NCBI GenBank assembly: GCA_013399015.1
Contig: VWZX01006105.1
Coordinates: forward strand, 992,001-1,056,000
DNA: 64,000 nucleotides
Direction of reading: 5' to 3'
Source of the DNA: Galbula dea
Taxonomy: Eukaryota; Chordata; Aves; Piciformes; Galbulidae
The translations under genes and the position numbers were made by a program. This document shows, piece after piece, positions 35,913 through 47,800 of the stretch (position 1 is its first letter; each line of letters starts with the position of its first letter). The notes under the pieces were generated by a model. The model did not search any database. It was given only the letters and a program-made list of their open reading frames with translations, and was not told the origin of the DNA.

Positions 35913-36066
35913 AATCACAGAATCACAGAATGTCAGGGGTTAGAAGGGACCTCGAAAGATCATCCAGTCCAACCCCCCTGCCAGAGCAGGATTCTTCCCT
36001 GACTGGGAATCAAACCCCAAGCCCCAGTGGTGAGAGAGCCAAATCCTAACCACTAGACCACCATTT
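35913..36066 (-). mobile_element. SINE-like chimera: tRNA-Glu head fused to a CR1 3' tail
   Basis: Read on the minus strand, 36066-35995 is a tRNA-Glu-like head and 35994-35913 is a CR1 tail (gaatcctgctctggcagggg … ggtcccttctaacccctgac … attctgtgattctgtgatt). This 5' tRNA head with a LINE tail is the architecture of tRNA-derived SINEs. Known avian SINEs such as TguSINE1 pair a tRNA head with a CR1 tail. The pol III A-box (tggtctagtggttagg) and B-box (ggtttgattcc) are recognisable. It could instead be a one-off chimera made during CR1 retrotransposition. No convincing target duplication seen. Confidence 0.7.
35995..36066 (-). pseudogene. tRNA-Glu(CTC) pseudogene / tRNA-derived head
   Basis: Antisense of this 72-nt stretch follows tRNA-Glu: tggtggtctagtggttagga, then the anticodon loop ctCTCac, then gggtttgattcccagtcagg. 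The first four bases of the acceptor stem are replaced (caaa for tccc), so the stem cannot pair with its intact 3' strand. Several CpG sites have decayed to TG or CA. Not a functional tRNA. Confidence 0.85.
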
Positions 36067-39000
36067 GTTTTTTTTTACCCAGAAGTGGTGTGAAGAATGG
36101 GAAGTGCCAGCGTCTTACACCCCATTTGGTGTCAAAGATGACCCTTAGTGAGCTGCCTGCAGCCACCACATGACAAGACCACATCAACAATCCAAGAGGG
36201 ACTTTGGCTGAGAGCCATCTAAACACATGTTGAGACAGCTAAATCACGTAACCCATAGACCTCCTTGGGGCTTGGCACCATACTGTGCTCAGTGCTGCAC
36301 AGAAACTCAGGTGCATGTGGAGAACATCCTAGAGGAGATGGCAGTGGTGGTACTGCAGGACCTTCTCTCTGACTACAAGGACACCATTGCTAACTCTGTG
36401 TGTGAGGCCACTCCTGCTGCTGGAGTCTGTGATACCAGTCACCCCCAGCTGTGAGTGTGAACAATATCCAATGGTCCAGAAGTTGCTCTAGTCACACAGA
36501 ACATCTTCCCAGCCTCCAAGTGCTCCATGAAAATACTTCAGAGTTAATAAAATGTGAGAGATGATTCAGGATGAAACATGTGTTTGCATGTAGGTTTGAT
36601 ACTTGCCCAAGCCAAGTTGTGAGATGACCAAAAGAGGGGAACGCTTTAATATACTGTGCGTCCAAAAATACATGTAGGTAATAACATTGAGGTCAAGAGA
36701 ATGGTGAAAATGATAAAGACATCCACTTAAGCAGAAAAATAAATAAATAACATGTATTTTATATTTTCACTGGTGTTTTAATTTTTGGTGTCACTAAAAT
36801 AAGATCAGGGCATGAATAGCATTAGTAGAAAAAACAGATGGTGCACTTGATTGAGCAGATGGTGCACTAGTGTGTCATACTTGTTACTGTCACCTACTTT
36901 ATTATTTCTATTACAGTGGATCTCTGGACAGTCCTCACCCATAATCAATATTTGCAGATTGGATTTTTTTTAGTTCAGTAAAAATTATGTTTTAACTCAG
37001 AAAAAAATCTTTTTCAGAGGTGATTTCTCTTTATGGTACTGCCAGGTCTCAGGAAGTGTTAATGCAGTCAGTGTTTTTACAGGTAGAAATGTAGTTTTGG
37101 GAATGGAGGAAAAAAAAATAATTGAGCAGCATGTGTTTATTCTATAAGCACCCAGGGTCTAAATTAAAGTGTGAAACAGTCTGTGTGGCTCTTCTCTTAA
37201 ATCCTTTCCTTTTGCCATAACCTGGATACGTTTCCTTATGCTGTGCTGGTGCTTACCCACTCCTCGGGTGCTCATCCACATACAGAAAGCTCCGCCTGTT
37301 TCTGAAAGCAAGTACAAAGGATGTGGGTGAGGAAGAAGCCGACTTTTGACTTGCACCATTTGGGGATGGCACACAAGGACCATGGGGTTTGTCCTCCCTT
37401 TGGGCAAAGGCTGCTGTGATACTGCCTGTCCCTGCTATCAGACACGTATGCAGTTTGCTAGAGAGGGCTCCTGGCCCTGCAGCGAGAGGGATAAAGGAGA
37501 TCTCCCCTTCTGCACCTGGTCTGCATGCAGCAAGACAGTGCAGAGGGACTCTGGGTTTACACTCCCCTTCTCTCTTAGGCACTGTCTAGCACTGTTTGCC
37601 TCTGTCAGTGTAGTGAGAGCATGTCCCTTCAGAGCATGTCTCTTCAGCTCTGTGGCGCTGCTGGGCACTACGACAGACATGAGAGCAGCCAAAGGCTGCA
37701 TGAGCTATACAGCTGCATACTCTTCCTTGCTAGGAAAGAGGCAACCCATCAAAACACCGCTCACACAGACTCTCACTATCAGCCAGGGCTAAAGCCTGCA
37801 TAAAAGCCTCTGGATTTATCATCGCTACTACATTCAGAAATTATTCCACACCTTGTTGGTCTGACTGCAGTTTTATTTCTAATTTTCTTACTCCCCTTCT
37901 ATTCTTCATGGTTAGCCCTCGTATCCCTTCCCCCCTCTATTCGGCACAGATATCCTGTATATAACTCTCTGACTACAAATCCTGTCTGTAACTCTGCTAT
38001 TCATTCCCATTGAGGTCAGTGCATTCACCCCGTCGGTGAATCTTTCTGCTCCCAGTCCTGCCTTAGGCTTGGTGCTGCTGCAGCTGTTTCCATCAGTTGG
38101 TGACAGGCACCACCTGGCAGAGTTGCTTCCTTGGCTCCATGGTGGGGAGTTTCTCTGGCTGCTGTTGTCAACCCTGCAAACATGTTCTGGGGTGATCTGG
38201 GGCAGTGGCAGCTCAGACTGCTCCATCCTTCAAGTGGACAACAGAGAAGGGAGAGGGGACAGACAGTGGCATCCTACACATGCGTTGCAGTCTTTCATTT
38301 CTTCTGAAGCATCTTCTCACATCTCCTGTACAGGAGCTCCAATTGTAATTATATTTATTTAATCCCGCCCCACTTGCTAGGCTACATGTTTGCTACAGTA
38401 ACCTGCTGATGTGTTCAGCCAGACCAGATGCTGCTGCCAAATTGCACTAACTCTGAAGCTACACCCCAGACAACTGCTTTGGTCTATTTTTAACTGCTGC
38501 TAAACATTAGGAAAACTGTCTGAGCAGTAATATTCGTCCTCTAATCTCTTTTGAATTGTTTATTGTGTCACTATCTGCAAAAAGGGAATGGGGGAGAGCT
38601 GCCTATGTGCCCCTTTGGTTTTTTTTCAGTCTAGAGTACTAAATATTTCCACTCCTACTCACATGCAATGTTTCTTTTCTTGTCTTCCCAGATAACCTGA
38701 GTGGAGCCTTCTCAATCCTCTGCCAAAGTGATTTACATCTGCTCTCTCCTACACCAGAACAAAGACATTGTCTATCTCTAATAAAGCAAGCTTTTCTCTC
38801 AGGTCTTTGCTAACACTCTGAGTTAAATAGGCCTTTATAAACCCAAAAAGTACCAGAGCAGCAGCACTGCAGGAGCAGGCTGGCAGAAGATGGCTCTGGT
38901 GGACTGGGGGTGTGCTGCCACAACCAGGTAGGGCAGGGCCATCAACCATCCTGTAGCCACCAACATAAGTAGGGTCCTACAAGCTCTTCGGAAAGGAGTG

Positions 39001-40865
39001 TTGTAGATATTTGGGCTCTGTTCTAGGTTACTAGCTTCAGGAGGGAAAACAAAGCCAGCATGGATCGTCCTGATGAGCACACTTGTATGTTGTCCAGGAA
39101 GCTGTGCTGCTGGTTGAAACCCACAGGGAAGTCAGAGGGTGTAGCAGAAGTGCAAAGAAGCAAGGTAATATTAGCTGCATTAGTACTCACCTCAGCGCAA
39201 GAAGAGGGGAGAAGTAAGATGAGGGAGAGGAGGTGAAGCTCTAGGCTGTAGAAGCTGGGAGGCTCAGGCTCTGTGGGTTTCAGATCTGTTCACTGTCACT
39301 GAAATCTGATGCAAGGATGAAGAAGATACTTCTTCCCACATCTAACCCTGCCTCAGCTGGCAACAGCAGAACAAGGCAGACCAGGTGATTTTGGTAGGAG
39401 CTCTGAGGATTTTTTTTAAAAACCTTAGCTGCCATTTTTAGCTCAGCAAAGGGAATACAATCCAACACATTTTCCCTCTGGTGCAAGTACAGATGTGTGA
39501 CATCATTTCTTTTAAATGGTCTTGCATCTGTGCACTGTAGCAAGGACCCACAGTCCAACAATTTCCACCTAGGGACTCGGAACACATAGGCACAGTCTGT
39601 GGTATGTGACATGCAAAACATCCCTCTTGAAGTCAGGAGAAGTGATCCACTCTGCTTCCCTGAAACTGCTTCTCCACTGGCAAGGTTGCTGTGCTTCCTT
39701 CAGATGCTATTACTCAACTAAAAATTTGTGCTGTAAGTGACTAAGGCTGTGTATGTAAGTGCTTTAAGCAGAAACTACATGTGTTTCAACAAGTAGCAAA
39801 GAGACAAACTCACTGCTCAGTTACGGCAGAACTGGAGAAAATACAAACTAGAACAGCACAGTAGTTTGGGGTTTTTTCCCCTAGTTTTACAAGTCCTTAA
39901 AGGTTTCCCTCAAAATGGGACTGTGCGAGTGGCTGTGGTCTTACAAGAAACAGCTAGAGATTCATAGAAGAGGCACATAACCTGTGCCCCCACTGTGCCA
40001 CTCCACGTTGTGCTTTCTGGTCACTGACAGCATTTTCCCTAAACTTGTTTTCTCTGTCACGCAATTGATTTTCTTTTGCGGATGTAACTCTTGAACGTTA
40101 GAGCTGGATTTGCAGTTTGAATTATCAGCATTTTTCTTACTACCGTAAGGCATAGAGCCCTGCTGCAGAGGCTACGGCTCCAGCATACTAGGTACTTTGC
40201 AAACACAAAGAGAAAACTGCTCGCAGCCCAAATACAGCACAAAATGCTGGGCAGAGACACAAGCTTGCAAGTTTCAAGCCTGCAGGTTTCAAGCCGCCAA
40301 GCAGGAACAACGGCAAGCAGGAAACGTTGTGGGACCTTCAGAGCTGAAGGGCTTGTAGCTGCATCAGCTCCTGCAGTCCCTGTGGGACCTCCCATGGGGG
40401 AGATGGTGGCTGGAGACCTGGCAATGGGGAAAAAAACCCAAACAAACAGGGATTAGGTTTAAATATGGGAGGCACTGGGGAGTGATGGAAAAAAGGTAAG
40501 GGGAATTAATGTCCTGATGGACAGATAGGGAGATCATTTTAATTTGGTATTTGATGGGATGGGAAGTAATAGTGCTGGGGAAGCTAAAGGATGTGAAATG
40601 TGCAGTAATGGAGACGAGCTGAGCACACTATGGTGAAGCTTTAGAACCTATGTTGACAGAAGGCAGGAACCAGGAGGATTCAGAGGAGCTGTAATGGAAA
40701 AAAAATGAGCCCCAGTGGTCAAGCGAAGCTAAGCTAACAGCAAAAGGAGATTAAAGATTCAAGATGATCTCTTTCATGTCCTCCACATCGACAAGGAGGA
40801 TGTCACGTCTTAAGAACCGAGGAAGGAACAAACAGAGATAATCCAGCAGGAAAAAATGCTCATTA
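36067..40865. other. Intergenic spacer upstream of KLF11
   Basis: No gene recognised. Holds a (TAAA)-like run near 36738, a short imperfect repeat at 36839-36870 (gatggtgcac twice) and a 15-bp tandem at 40266-40295. Long frames near 37.25-37.8 kb overlap on both strands and have no recognisable motif. Confidence 0.55.
40266..40295. repeat. 15-bp tandem duplication
   Basis: tgcaagtttcaagcc followed directly by tgcaggtttcaagcc, one mismatch. Confidence 0.9.
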
Positions 40866-41696
40866 CTGTGTGCATTTTTTCCCAGCCGGCAGCAAGGCAC
40901 GCAGCGGAGGCCCAGCCAGGAAAGTGCTCGCAGGGCCAGCGGCTGCCTCAGGCTCTGGCGACCGGGTCTGCCCCTTCCCGAGCTCTGCCTTTGCCAAGGC
41001 GGCGGGCGTGGGGTCTGCGGTGCCGTCCGCGTCACCCGGCAGCACCTCAACCCCTACGGGGAACTGGGTGGTAGAATGCCTTTAGCTTCCATTAAAACAA
41101 GAAAGCAAACAAGGGGCTGGAGACTGGAGGATGAAAAAACAAAACAAAGAACATAGGTTTTCAATTAAAAAAAGGTTGCGATTTGAAGACTATTTATTAG
41201 CCGTCGGCCAGGATGGCACAAGGCAGGCTTTCCCGGGACGTGCGCGGCCCTCACGGGCTCACGGCTAAGCAAGGACCACGAACGCGTGGATATAACCCCA
41301 CCGTAGCAACTACCCCTGACATTTGTTTTGCGGGAGGGAGGGCGGCAACGTTATTCTTAACGCCGCGTCTTCTGGCCACTTGAGCTGGCAAAATCGTGCC
41401 GCGGCCGGGCGGGAACACGGCACGTAGCCGAAGAGCAACCAAGAAACCGAAGGCGTGCGGTGGGAACTTGCAGAAAAATGGTCGTTACCGACAAATCCTG
41501 TCCCAGCGCTGAGGCGGGGGGGGGGGTGNCCGAGCGCGGGCCGCGGCGGGCGGTGATTGGCGAGGAACCGGCCTACCCCTAGTCCCCCCCACTCCCCGCC
41601 TGTGCTGTCTGGCGTCGGGAGCTTTCCGGCGCGCTTTCCCAGCGCGCGGCCAGCTCCGCTCCCGGCGGGCGGGGGCAGGGAGGGGAAGAGGCGGGG

Positions 41697-41720
41697 NNNN
41701 NNNNNNNNNNNNNNNNNNNN
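41697..41720. other. Assembly gap (24 N) in KLF11 5' region
   Basis: Run of N in a G-rich stretch about 90 nt upstream of the KLF11 start. The true length is unknown. Single Ns are at 1784, 34389 and 41529. Confidence 0.99.
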
Positions 41721-41808
41721 CCGTGTGTGTGTGCTGTTCCTACTGCTGCTGCGGCTGCTACTGCTCCCCGGTTACATTGCCGCTGCCGCCGCTTGCTGGA
41801 GCCACACC

Positions 41809-41850
41809 ATGCACGGCTCGCCGTGCTCGGAGATGGGTGATGCGTCCGCG
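41809..41850 (+). CDS. KLF11: KLF11 exon 1 coding part
   Basis: 14 codons, MHGSPCSEMGDASA, phase 0, donor gtaagc at 41851. The start atg has a purine at -3 (cacaccatg) and MH matches the mammalian start. The rest differs from the human exon 1 peptide. The frame stays open upstream to the assembly gap but with no ATG; M9 is an alternative start. Confidence 0.88.
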
Positions 41851-44800
41851 GTAAGCCCCGGGCGGGGGGAGGGAAGTATGGAGAAGGAGGGGGCGGCGGG
41901 CGGCGCCCCCCGAGGCGGGGGCAACGGCGCCGGTCCGTCCTGGGCACGTGCTCTATGGTGGAGTGGCGAGCGGGGGCGCAGGGACCGTTAGCGCCTCCCA
42001 AGACCGTTACTCACCCCGCGGGGGGTATGATGATGTGAGTGGTGTGCTGGGACCTTAACTCACCGCGGCGGGTGGTCGGTTGGGACCGTTATCCGCCGCG
42101 GAGGGTGGTCAGTCGGTGCCGTTGCTGCTGGGGGTAGTCGTTCCAGGGCAGAGCGCTCAGTGGCGGGCGTTGCCCCGGTCACCTGCGTGGCGGTCGAGGG
42201 GCGGCTTTCCCGCAGTGGCCGTGCGGGGCGGTGGGAGGGCGGGAGCTGCCCTCTCTCCCCTTTTCCTCCTCCTCCTCCCATTCCCGCCATCTGCCCCTCG
42301 GCGGCCCCGCCCGGCCGGGGGTACCCGCCGAGAGGAAGGGAGCGGGTGGGGGCGATGCGGCCCCTCGGACGGGAAGAGTCGCTGCCCGCACAGTGCCTGC
42401 CGGCTGCTGCCCGTGCACGTAGGGCCCCGGCAGCCGGCGAGGCGAGGTGAGGTGAGGACAGGCGGTCGGGCGCGGTTAGCCATTTCCCTGGCAGTGGGAG
42501 AGCCTGGGATGCAGCGCTCGCCTGGAGAAAAGGCTTTTTTAAGGTTTTAGTTATATTTGAAGCGATGTATTTTCGGGTTTGGGGTTTTTTTTCCCATGTT
42601 TCTTTGTGGAAAAGTGCTCTACTGAAGAATAGGATGGGGAAAAAAGAAATCTGCTGGGTTGGTTGCCTGCAGCTGCACTTTGAGGAACACTCACAGGCTT
42701 TCTGGCTGCTCAGAGCCTGGCCTGGTGTGGCTCCCGTTTTGATAGGGGGTCTAGGTCCAGGCTTGCAGGCACATACTTTTTTGCCCTCATTCCTCTTCAC
42801 CTTGTTTTCAGCAGAAATCCTTAGAAGTGTCTCTCAGAGCAGTTAATAGCTTTAGAGTGTTTTAACATATTTCTACCCCCCAATCTTGACATGTCTATGC
42901 CTGGTTCCTCACGTTTTGGGCAAAAGTCATATATGAGTGCAGTACCAGCATTTTGGATGCGGTATGTTTGCTGTGCACATCCCTACAGTGGAGACAATAT
43001 CACACAGCTTTGCATCTCTGTGACACTATTGAGCTAGGATCATTCCATGTTACTTAATGCAGTAACAAAACCTGTTGACTTAAGTGGGTAAGTGATGTCA
43101 CCCAACAAGTAATAGTTCCCTCTATGGCTTTAGGCCATACTATTGGTGTGATGGTGCTTTTTTCAGTTAAAATCCTTGTGCTGCAGTATATAAGCACTGG
43201 TCCACGCTTCTGAATTCCAATATTCGGAGTTAGTTGGTGTGCCTAAAGACTGGGAGAGTTTGGATGCCTGGTCGAGACTATGCTGGCACATGAGCGATGA
43301 ACCGGAAGGGCAGCACAGCTCTTGAAGTCACTGCCAGGCACTGTGAGAACTTTGTCAAGTTTGGGTATCCTTTCACAGAGAAATTGTTTTGCATGCATGC
43401 ATACACATGCATATTTTCCATGGTGCTTGCAGCTGGAAACAGATCAATATGGTTACTTTTGTCTTCATGTTACTCAGTGTGTTTTGAGATACTTAGCACC
43501 CACGTAGTATTATACCTTTCTAAAGTACAGTACAAACAATTCCACAGCACCTTGAAAACCATTTTCCTTACTTTCTTCATCCTGACTTCCTTATTGGTAA
43601 AATTAAGATTAAAATTATTTTGCAAGGTGTAGGACTCTGATCATACCTTAAAGCATCCTACTGTCAGCCGAAATTTATCTTCTGAATGTTGCCAGAATGA
43701 GATTGGTACTGAATAGCAGTTGCCTATTGCATCCAGGAACAGCTTTGTCTAAACAAGATTGGAAGTCAGGATTTCTTTCCTGTTTTTGCTTGTATGGAGG
43801 TATGGGATGTATTTATTCAGAGTAGAGTAATCCAGGAGAGTAACTCAAGAACCGTGAGCTACACACATACCTATTCCTTTCCTGCAAATCGCACATTTTA
43901 TTTTTGTCAAGACTAATGGGTGGGTAGATGAACTGGTAGGGGGAGGGTAAGAGTTTACCTCATTGGTAAAGGTCTTGCTGCAGGCATGGGATCTATTTCA
44001 GATGACCTTCATCGTTAGCAGACAGTATGTGGGTGGTGTCAGCTTTGTATTCTGACTTGTCCTAATAGCCACTAATCCGATTACATTTAGGTTGACATTG
44101 TGGACATCTATGAGTCTATCCGTGAAAGGCAGCGTCATGACAGCGAAAGATCTACCTGCAGCACCTTGGAGCAGAACGACATTGAAGCCGTTGAAGCACT
44201 TGTTTGTATGAGCTCCTGGGGTCAAAGATCACAGAAAGGTGACATATTAAAGATAAGGCCACTTACGCCCTTCTCGGATTCTGGTGATTTCACAATGCAC
44301 GCTGAGGCTACATCTGAATTGCCAAAGGACTATTTATCTACACTGGTGAGAAAAACATGAATGCAAAATAAATATTCCTGACATCTGGATGTTACATCTC
44401 TGCAATGTTTTAACTTGTCTGGAAAAGATAGCTTGCTCCTATGTAGAATAGCTACAGCATAGCCACTGCTCTGCCTGTGTAGAGTCTGAGGTGGATGTGT
44501 TGAGTTTTTGTGCTGTCTCTGGAATGGCAAATATGAGAGTCTGATCCATTGTTAAATCTAGATGTGAAAGCCCTTTCTGACAAGTTATTTAATTTAACAG
44601 GAGTGCTGAGCATACTGTCTGGATGGCTGTTGTAGATTTCTTGGAGCACTTTGAGTAAGAATGGCAAGTGATCTGGCACCAAGTTATCTGCAAGCGCTGT
44701 ATGAAGAAGGCTCTTGACACATGGCTTCACTATGGTTGTTATAAGAGAAAGTACAGCTTACCATTATGAAATAGACAGTTTAATTTATTTCTATGCTCTG

Positions 44801-47800
44801 TTTGTACATGTAGTTTGTTATTTCTCCATAGCATTGGTGTACTCCAGCTGACTAATGCCTGTTGAGTCAGGTTTTTTTGTTGCATTTTATGTTGCAACAG
44901 AAGTAGGTCTTGAAAAAGGGCTTGATACCATTCAGTTTTCAGACGGTTAAGGCCCATTTCAACCAGTAGGCTTCTAGAATGCAGCTATATCAGGAAAAAG
45001 GGGAAAAAATAAAGAGGCTGAGGTAGTACAGCAGCTGCTTGATGGACTTCTCTTGTAGTTCTGCTGGTCAGTGTTGAGACACTGTTTCTTGAGCAGCACA
45101 GGAGATGGGCATGAATTTTCAGTGGTAAAAGGGGGAGGAGAGGGGGTGACAGCATGAGAGCATATAGAGAAATGGATGAATAAGAAGGGAGGGAGCAGTT
45201 CCATTTGTCTTTATCCCAGAAGTAGCCACTAGCTGACAGAGTAATCATTGATAAAAGATCTAGGGCTTGGTGGAAGCTTGAAATTTGAGGTGTGCACTGT
45301 CAGTGTCTGTTTTCTAGTCTATTTTCTGTGAAGAGCAGAGCGCTCATACCCTCTTACAACATCACCCATTGCTGAAGAGACAGGAATGAGAGTGGTTTTT
45401 GTAGTTCATTGAGTAGATACCCAATGTTTTATGCAGCTTTACAGTTGCCTCATTGCCTTCCTTTTATTAATATGATTTTGAGTATATTCAGAATGGCCAT
45501 CAGATGAGGCAAGGTATGCTTTAATCAGTTTGTCCTAAGAGGCAGGTTCTGAGATCCTGGGGAGGGGGTATATTTTTATTTTTACAGTAATGATGGTGAA
45601 AAATTGTGCTCTGAAATTACACTGCTGTACAACAGTGTTTTCTTTTTTGCAGTGCATGACCCCTCCGCACAGCCCTGACTTTGTTGAGATATCAGCTGCT
45701 ACGCTCCTCTCCTCACAAGTCACTTATTCCAAACCAAGGACTGTCATGGCAAATACAGCTGCCTGCTCAGTCACATCAGCGACTGATGCCTCCCTCATAA
45801 CCAAGCCATCCATTATCAATACAGAGCAACAGTGCAGTCAGAAGCCAGTGATATCTGAATCCTTTGCCCCTCAGCCTTGCAGGGCCATGGCAACAAGCGT
45901 CATACGTCACACAGGTGATAGTTCTGCTTACCATCACATTCCTGCTGTGCAAGAGAAAACAAAGGTAACTTTAGGCAACAGCAGTTCCAGAGACTGGTGT
46001 GGAGTGGATGACCAAAGACATTCCAGACAGGACACGAGTGCTGCAGATGATTTAGTTAACAAAACCTCTCCAGTTCATCAACCTTACGCACATGACTCCA
46101 GTGATATTGTGACCAATGAAGGACAGTTGTCAGTTCAGCCTGTTTCACCGCAGGCCCGTGTACCAAAGATTTGTGAGAATGACTTGCAAAAAAGAGCTAC
46201 CCCAATGGCATCTGCCCCTGTTTCAAGTCCTCAAGTTCTCTGTCAAATGATCCCTTTAAATGGACAAAGCAGTATGATCAATGCCTATGTCAAGCCTTCA
46301 GCTCCAACAGTCTCAACTCCCATGAAACCTATTTTACCACAGACAGCTCCACTCCCTCAGCCTGTGCTGATGGGACCTTCCGTGCCTCAGGGGACTGTCA
46401 TGTTTGTTCTTCCACAGACTGCTGTCACTCAGACACCACAGTGCCCACAAACAGTGATGACTCTTGGGAACACCAAGTTACTGCCCCTTGCCCCTGCTCC
46501 CATGTTCATTGCTTCTGGGCAAAGCTGTGCCCCCCAGATGGACTTCTCTAGACGGAGGAATTATGTTTGCAACTTCCCTGGATGCAAGAAAACCTATTTC
46601 AAAAGTTCCCATCTCAAAGCCCACCTTCGCACCCACACTGGTGTGTATGACAGGGCAAGTCCTTTGTTGCGTTCACGCTTGCTTTGGGGTGCTGAAATGC
46701 ATGAGATTTTGGAGGAGAGGGTGGGAAAGGGAAGAGGCAGATGATCAGGAAACTTCTGATCATCTCAGAGAAGGGAGGAATGTTCATTGTCCATGGGCAA
46801 GCAAAACAAGACAGACTTTGTTCTGAGACCTCAGCTGACCCTGTGGTGTTAGTTGAATTTCACATGCTTTAGTTGAAGCAAAGCTTTGTCATCTGTGTGT
46901 GTGTTTAGATTTAAGTGGAATCCTGCCATCTGGACTAAATCAAAATAAATTTTGCAGGTCCTTTTTTTTCAGGGGTGTGGAGAGGTCTGATGCAAACTAT
47001 GGTAGAGGTACTAAGCCTTAATTGTTACATGAGTAAAAAAAAGAAAGGAAAATCAGAAGCTGCACATTCTTCCAGAGTTTTGTTAGGCTAAATGGGAATG
47101 CATTTTTATTTTGGGCTACTGTGTTACGAAGTAGAGCTGCTACAGGAACGTATCAGTTTATTCAGTTACAGAAAGGTAATTTTAAATGTAAATGAAAGTT
47201 AATTGTAATTAATGTGAGCTGGTTTGCTCCATAAAATCTGGTCAGTGTGGAGGCAGTATATGTGTATTTTACATACCCTTTTTTTAGCTCCAAGATCTTG
47301 TTAAGACTGAGTTCTCGGGGACTATTTTAGATGTTGCTGGATACACATAGCAGGAAATCTGTGCAAAATAGCTCAAAAGTCTGTGTACTTTTGTTCTTCT
47401 TTGGCTTTTTGTCACCCTCACTCTCCCTTGCCCCACAGACACTGTGGATGTCAGCTTGTATTGTAGGATTTGCATTCGTTTGCCAGTTTGTCTTTACAGT
47501 TCCTTTGGGGAAAGAGCTTAAATCCCATAGGAAGCTGATAATCCTTGTAAACCAGAGCTCAGAGGTAGAATAATGCTTCTGCTTCTTGCCTGAGAGTAAG
47601 TGCTGCAGGCTGCTGCATTAACCTGGCACTACAGCATAAGCATAGACTAGCAGCAAGTGCCTGGATTTGCACATGTGCTGCTGCTGATCCATAGGGAAGC
47701 TGTGTGTGTCCCTCTGTCATGATTAAGACTAGGACATCTATGAGAGATGAAGCATGCTGACCTCTCATGAGCCAGTCTGTTACAGGATTGGGAGGCAGAG

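Larger units (their letters stand above)
40870..42480 (+). promoter_or_regulatory. KLF11: CpG island / KLF11 promoter region
   Basis: CpG density and GC content rise abruptly relative to the flanks, in two lobes: about 40880-41440, and 41500-42480 around exon 1. It contains an inverted CCAAT box (attgg at 41556-41560), many GC-box-like ggcggg motifs, a canonical E-box (cacgtg, 41945-41950) just inside intron 1, and an assembly gap. No TATA box is evident, as usual for CpG-island promoters. Confidence 0.85.

Noticed and set aside
37346..37792. 148-residue plus frame overlapped by minus frames of similar length.
   Set aside because: No family motif, no splice or promoter context, and other frames are equally open. 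Treated as chance.
42060..42800. 246-residue minus-strand frame in the KLF11 CpG island.
   Set aside because: GC-rich sequence lacks stop codons by composition. Proline/arginine low-complexity text, antisense to KLF11 intron 1, no domain.
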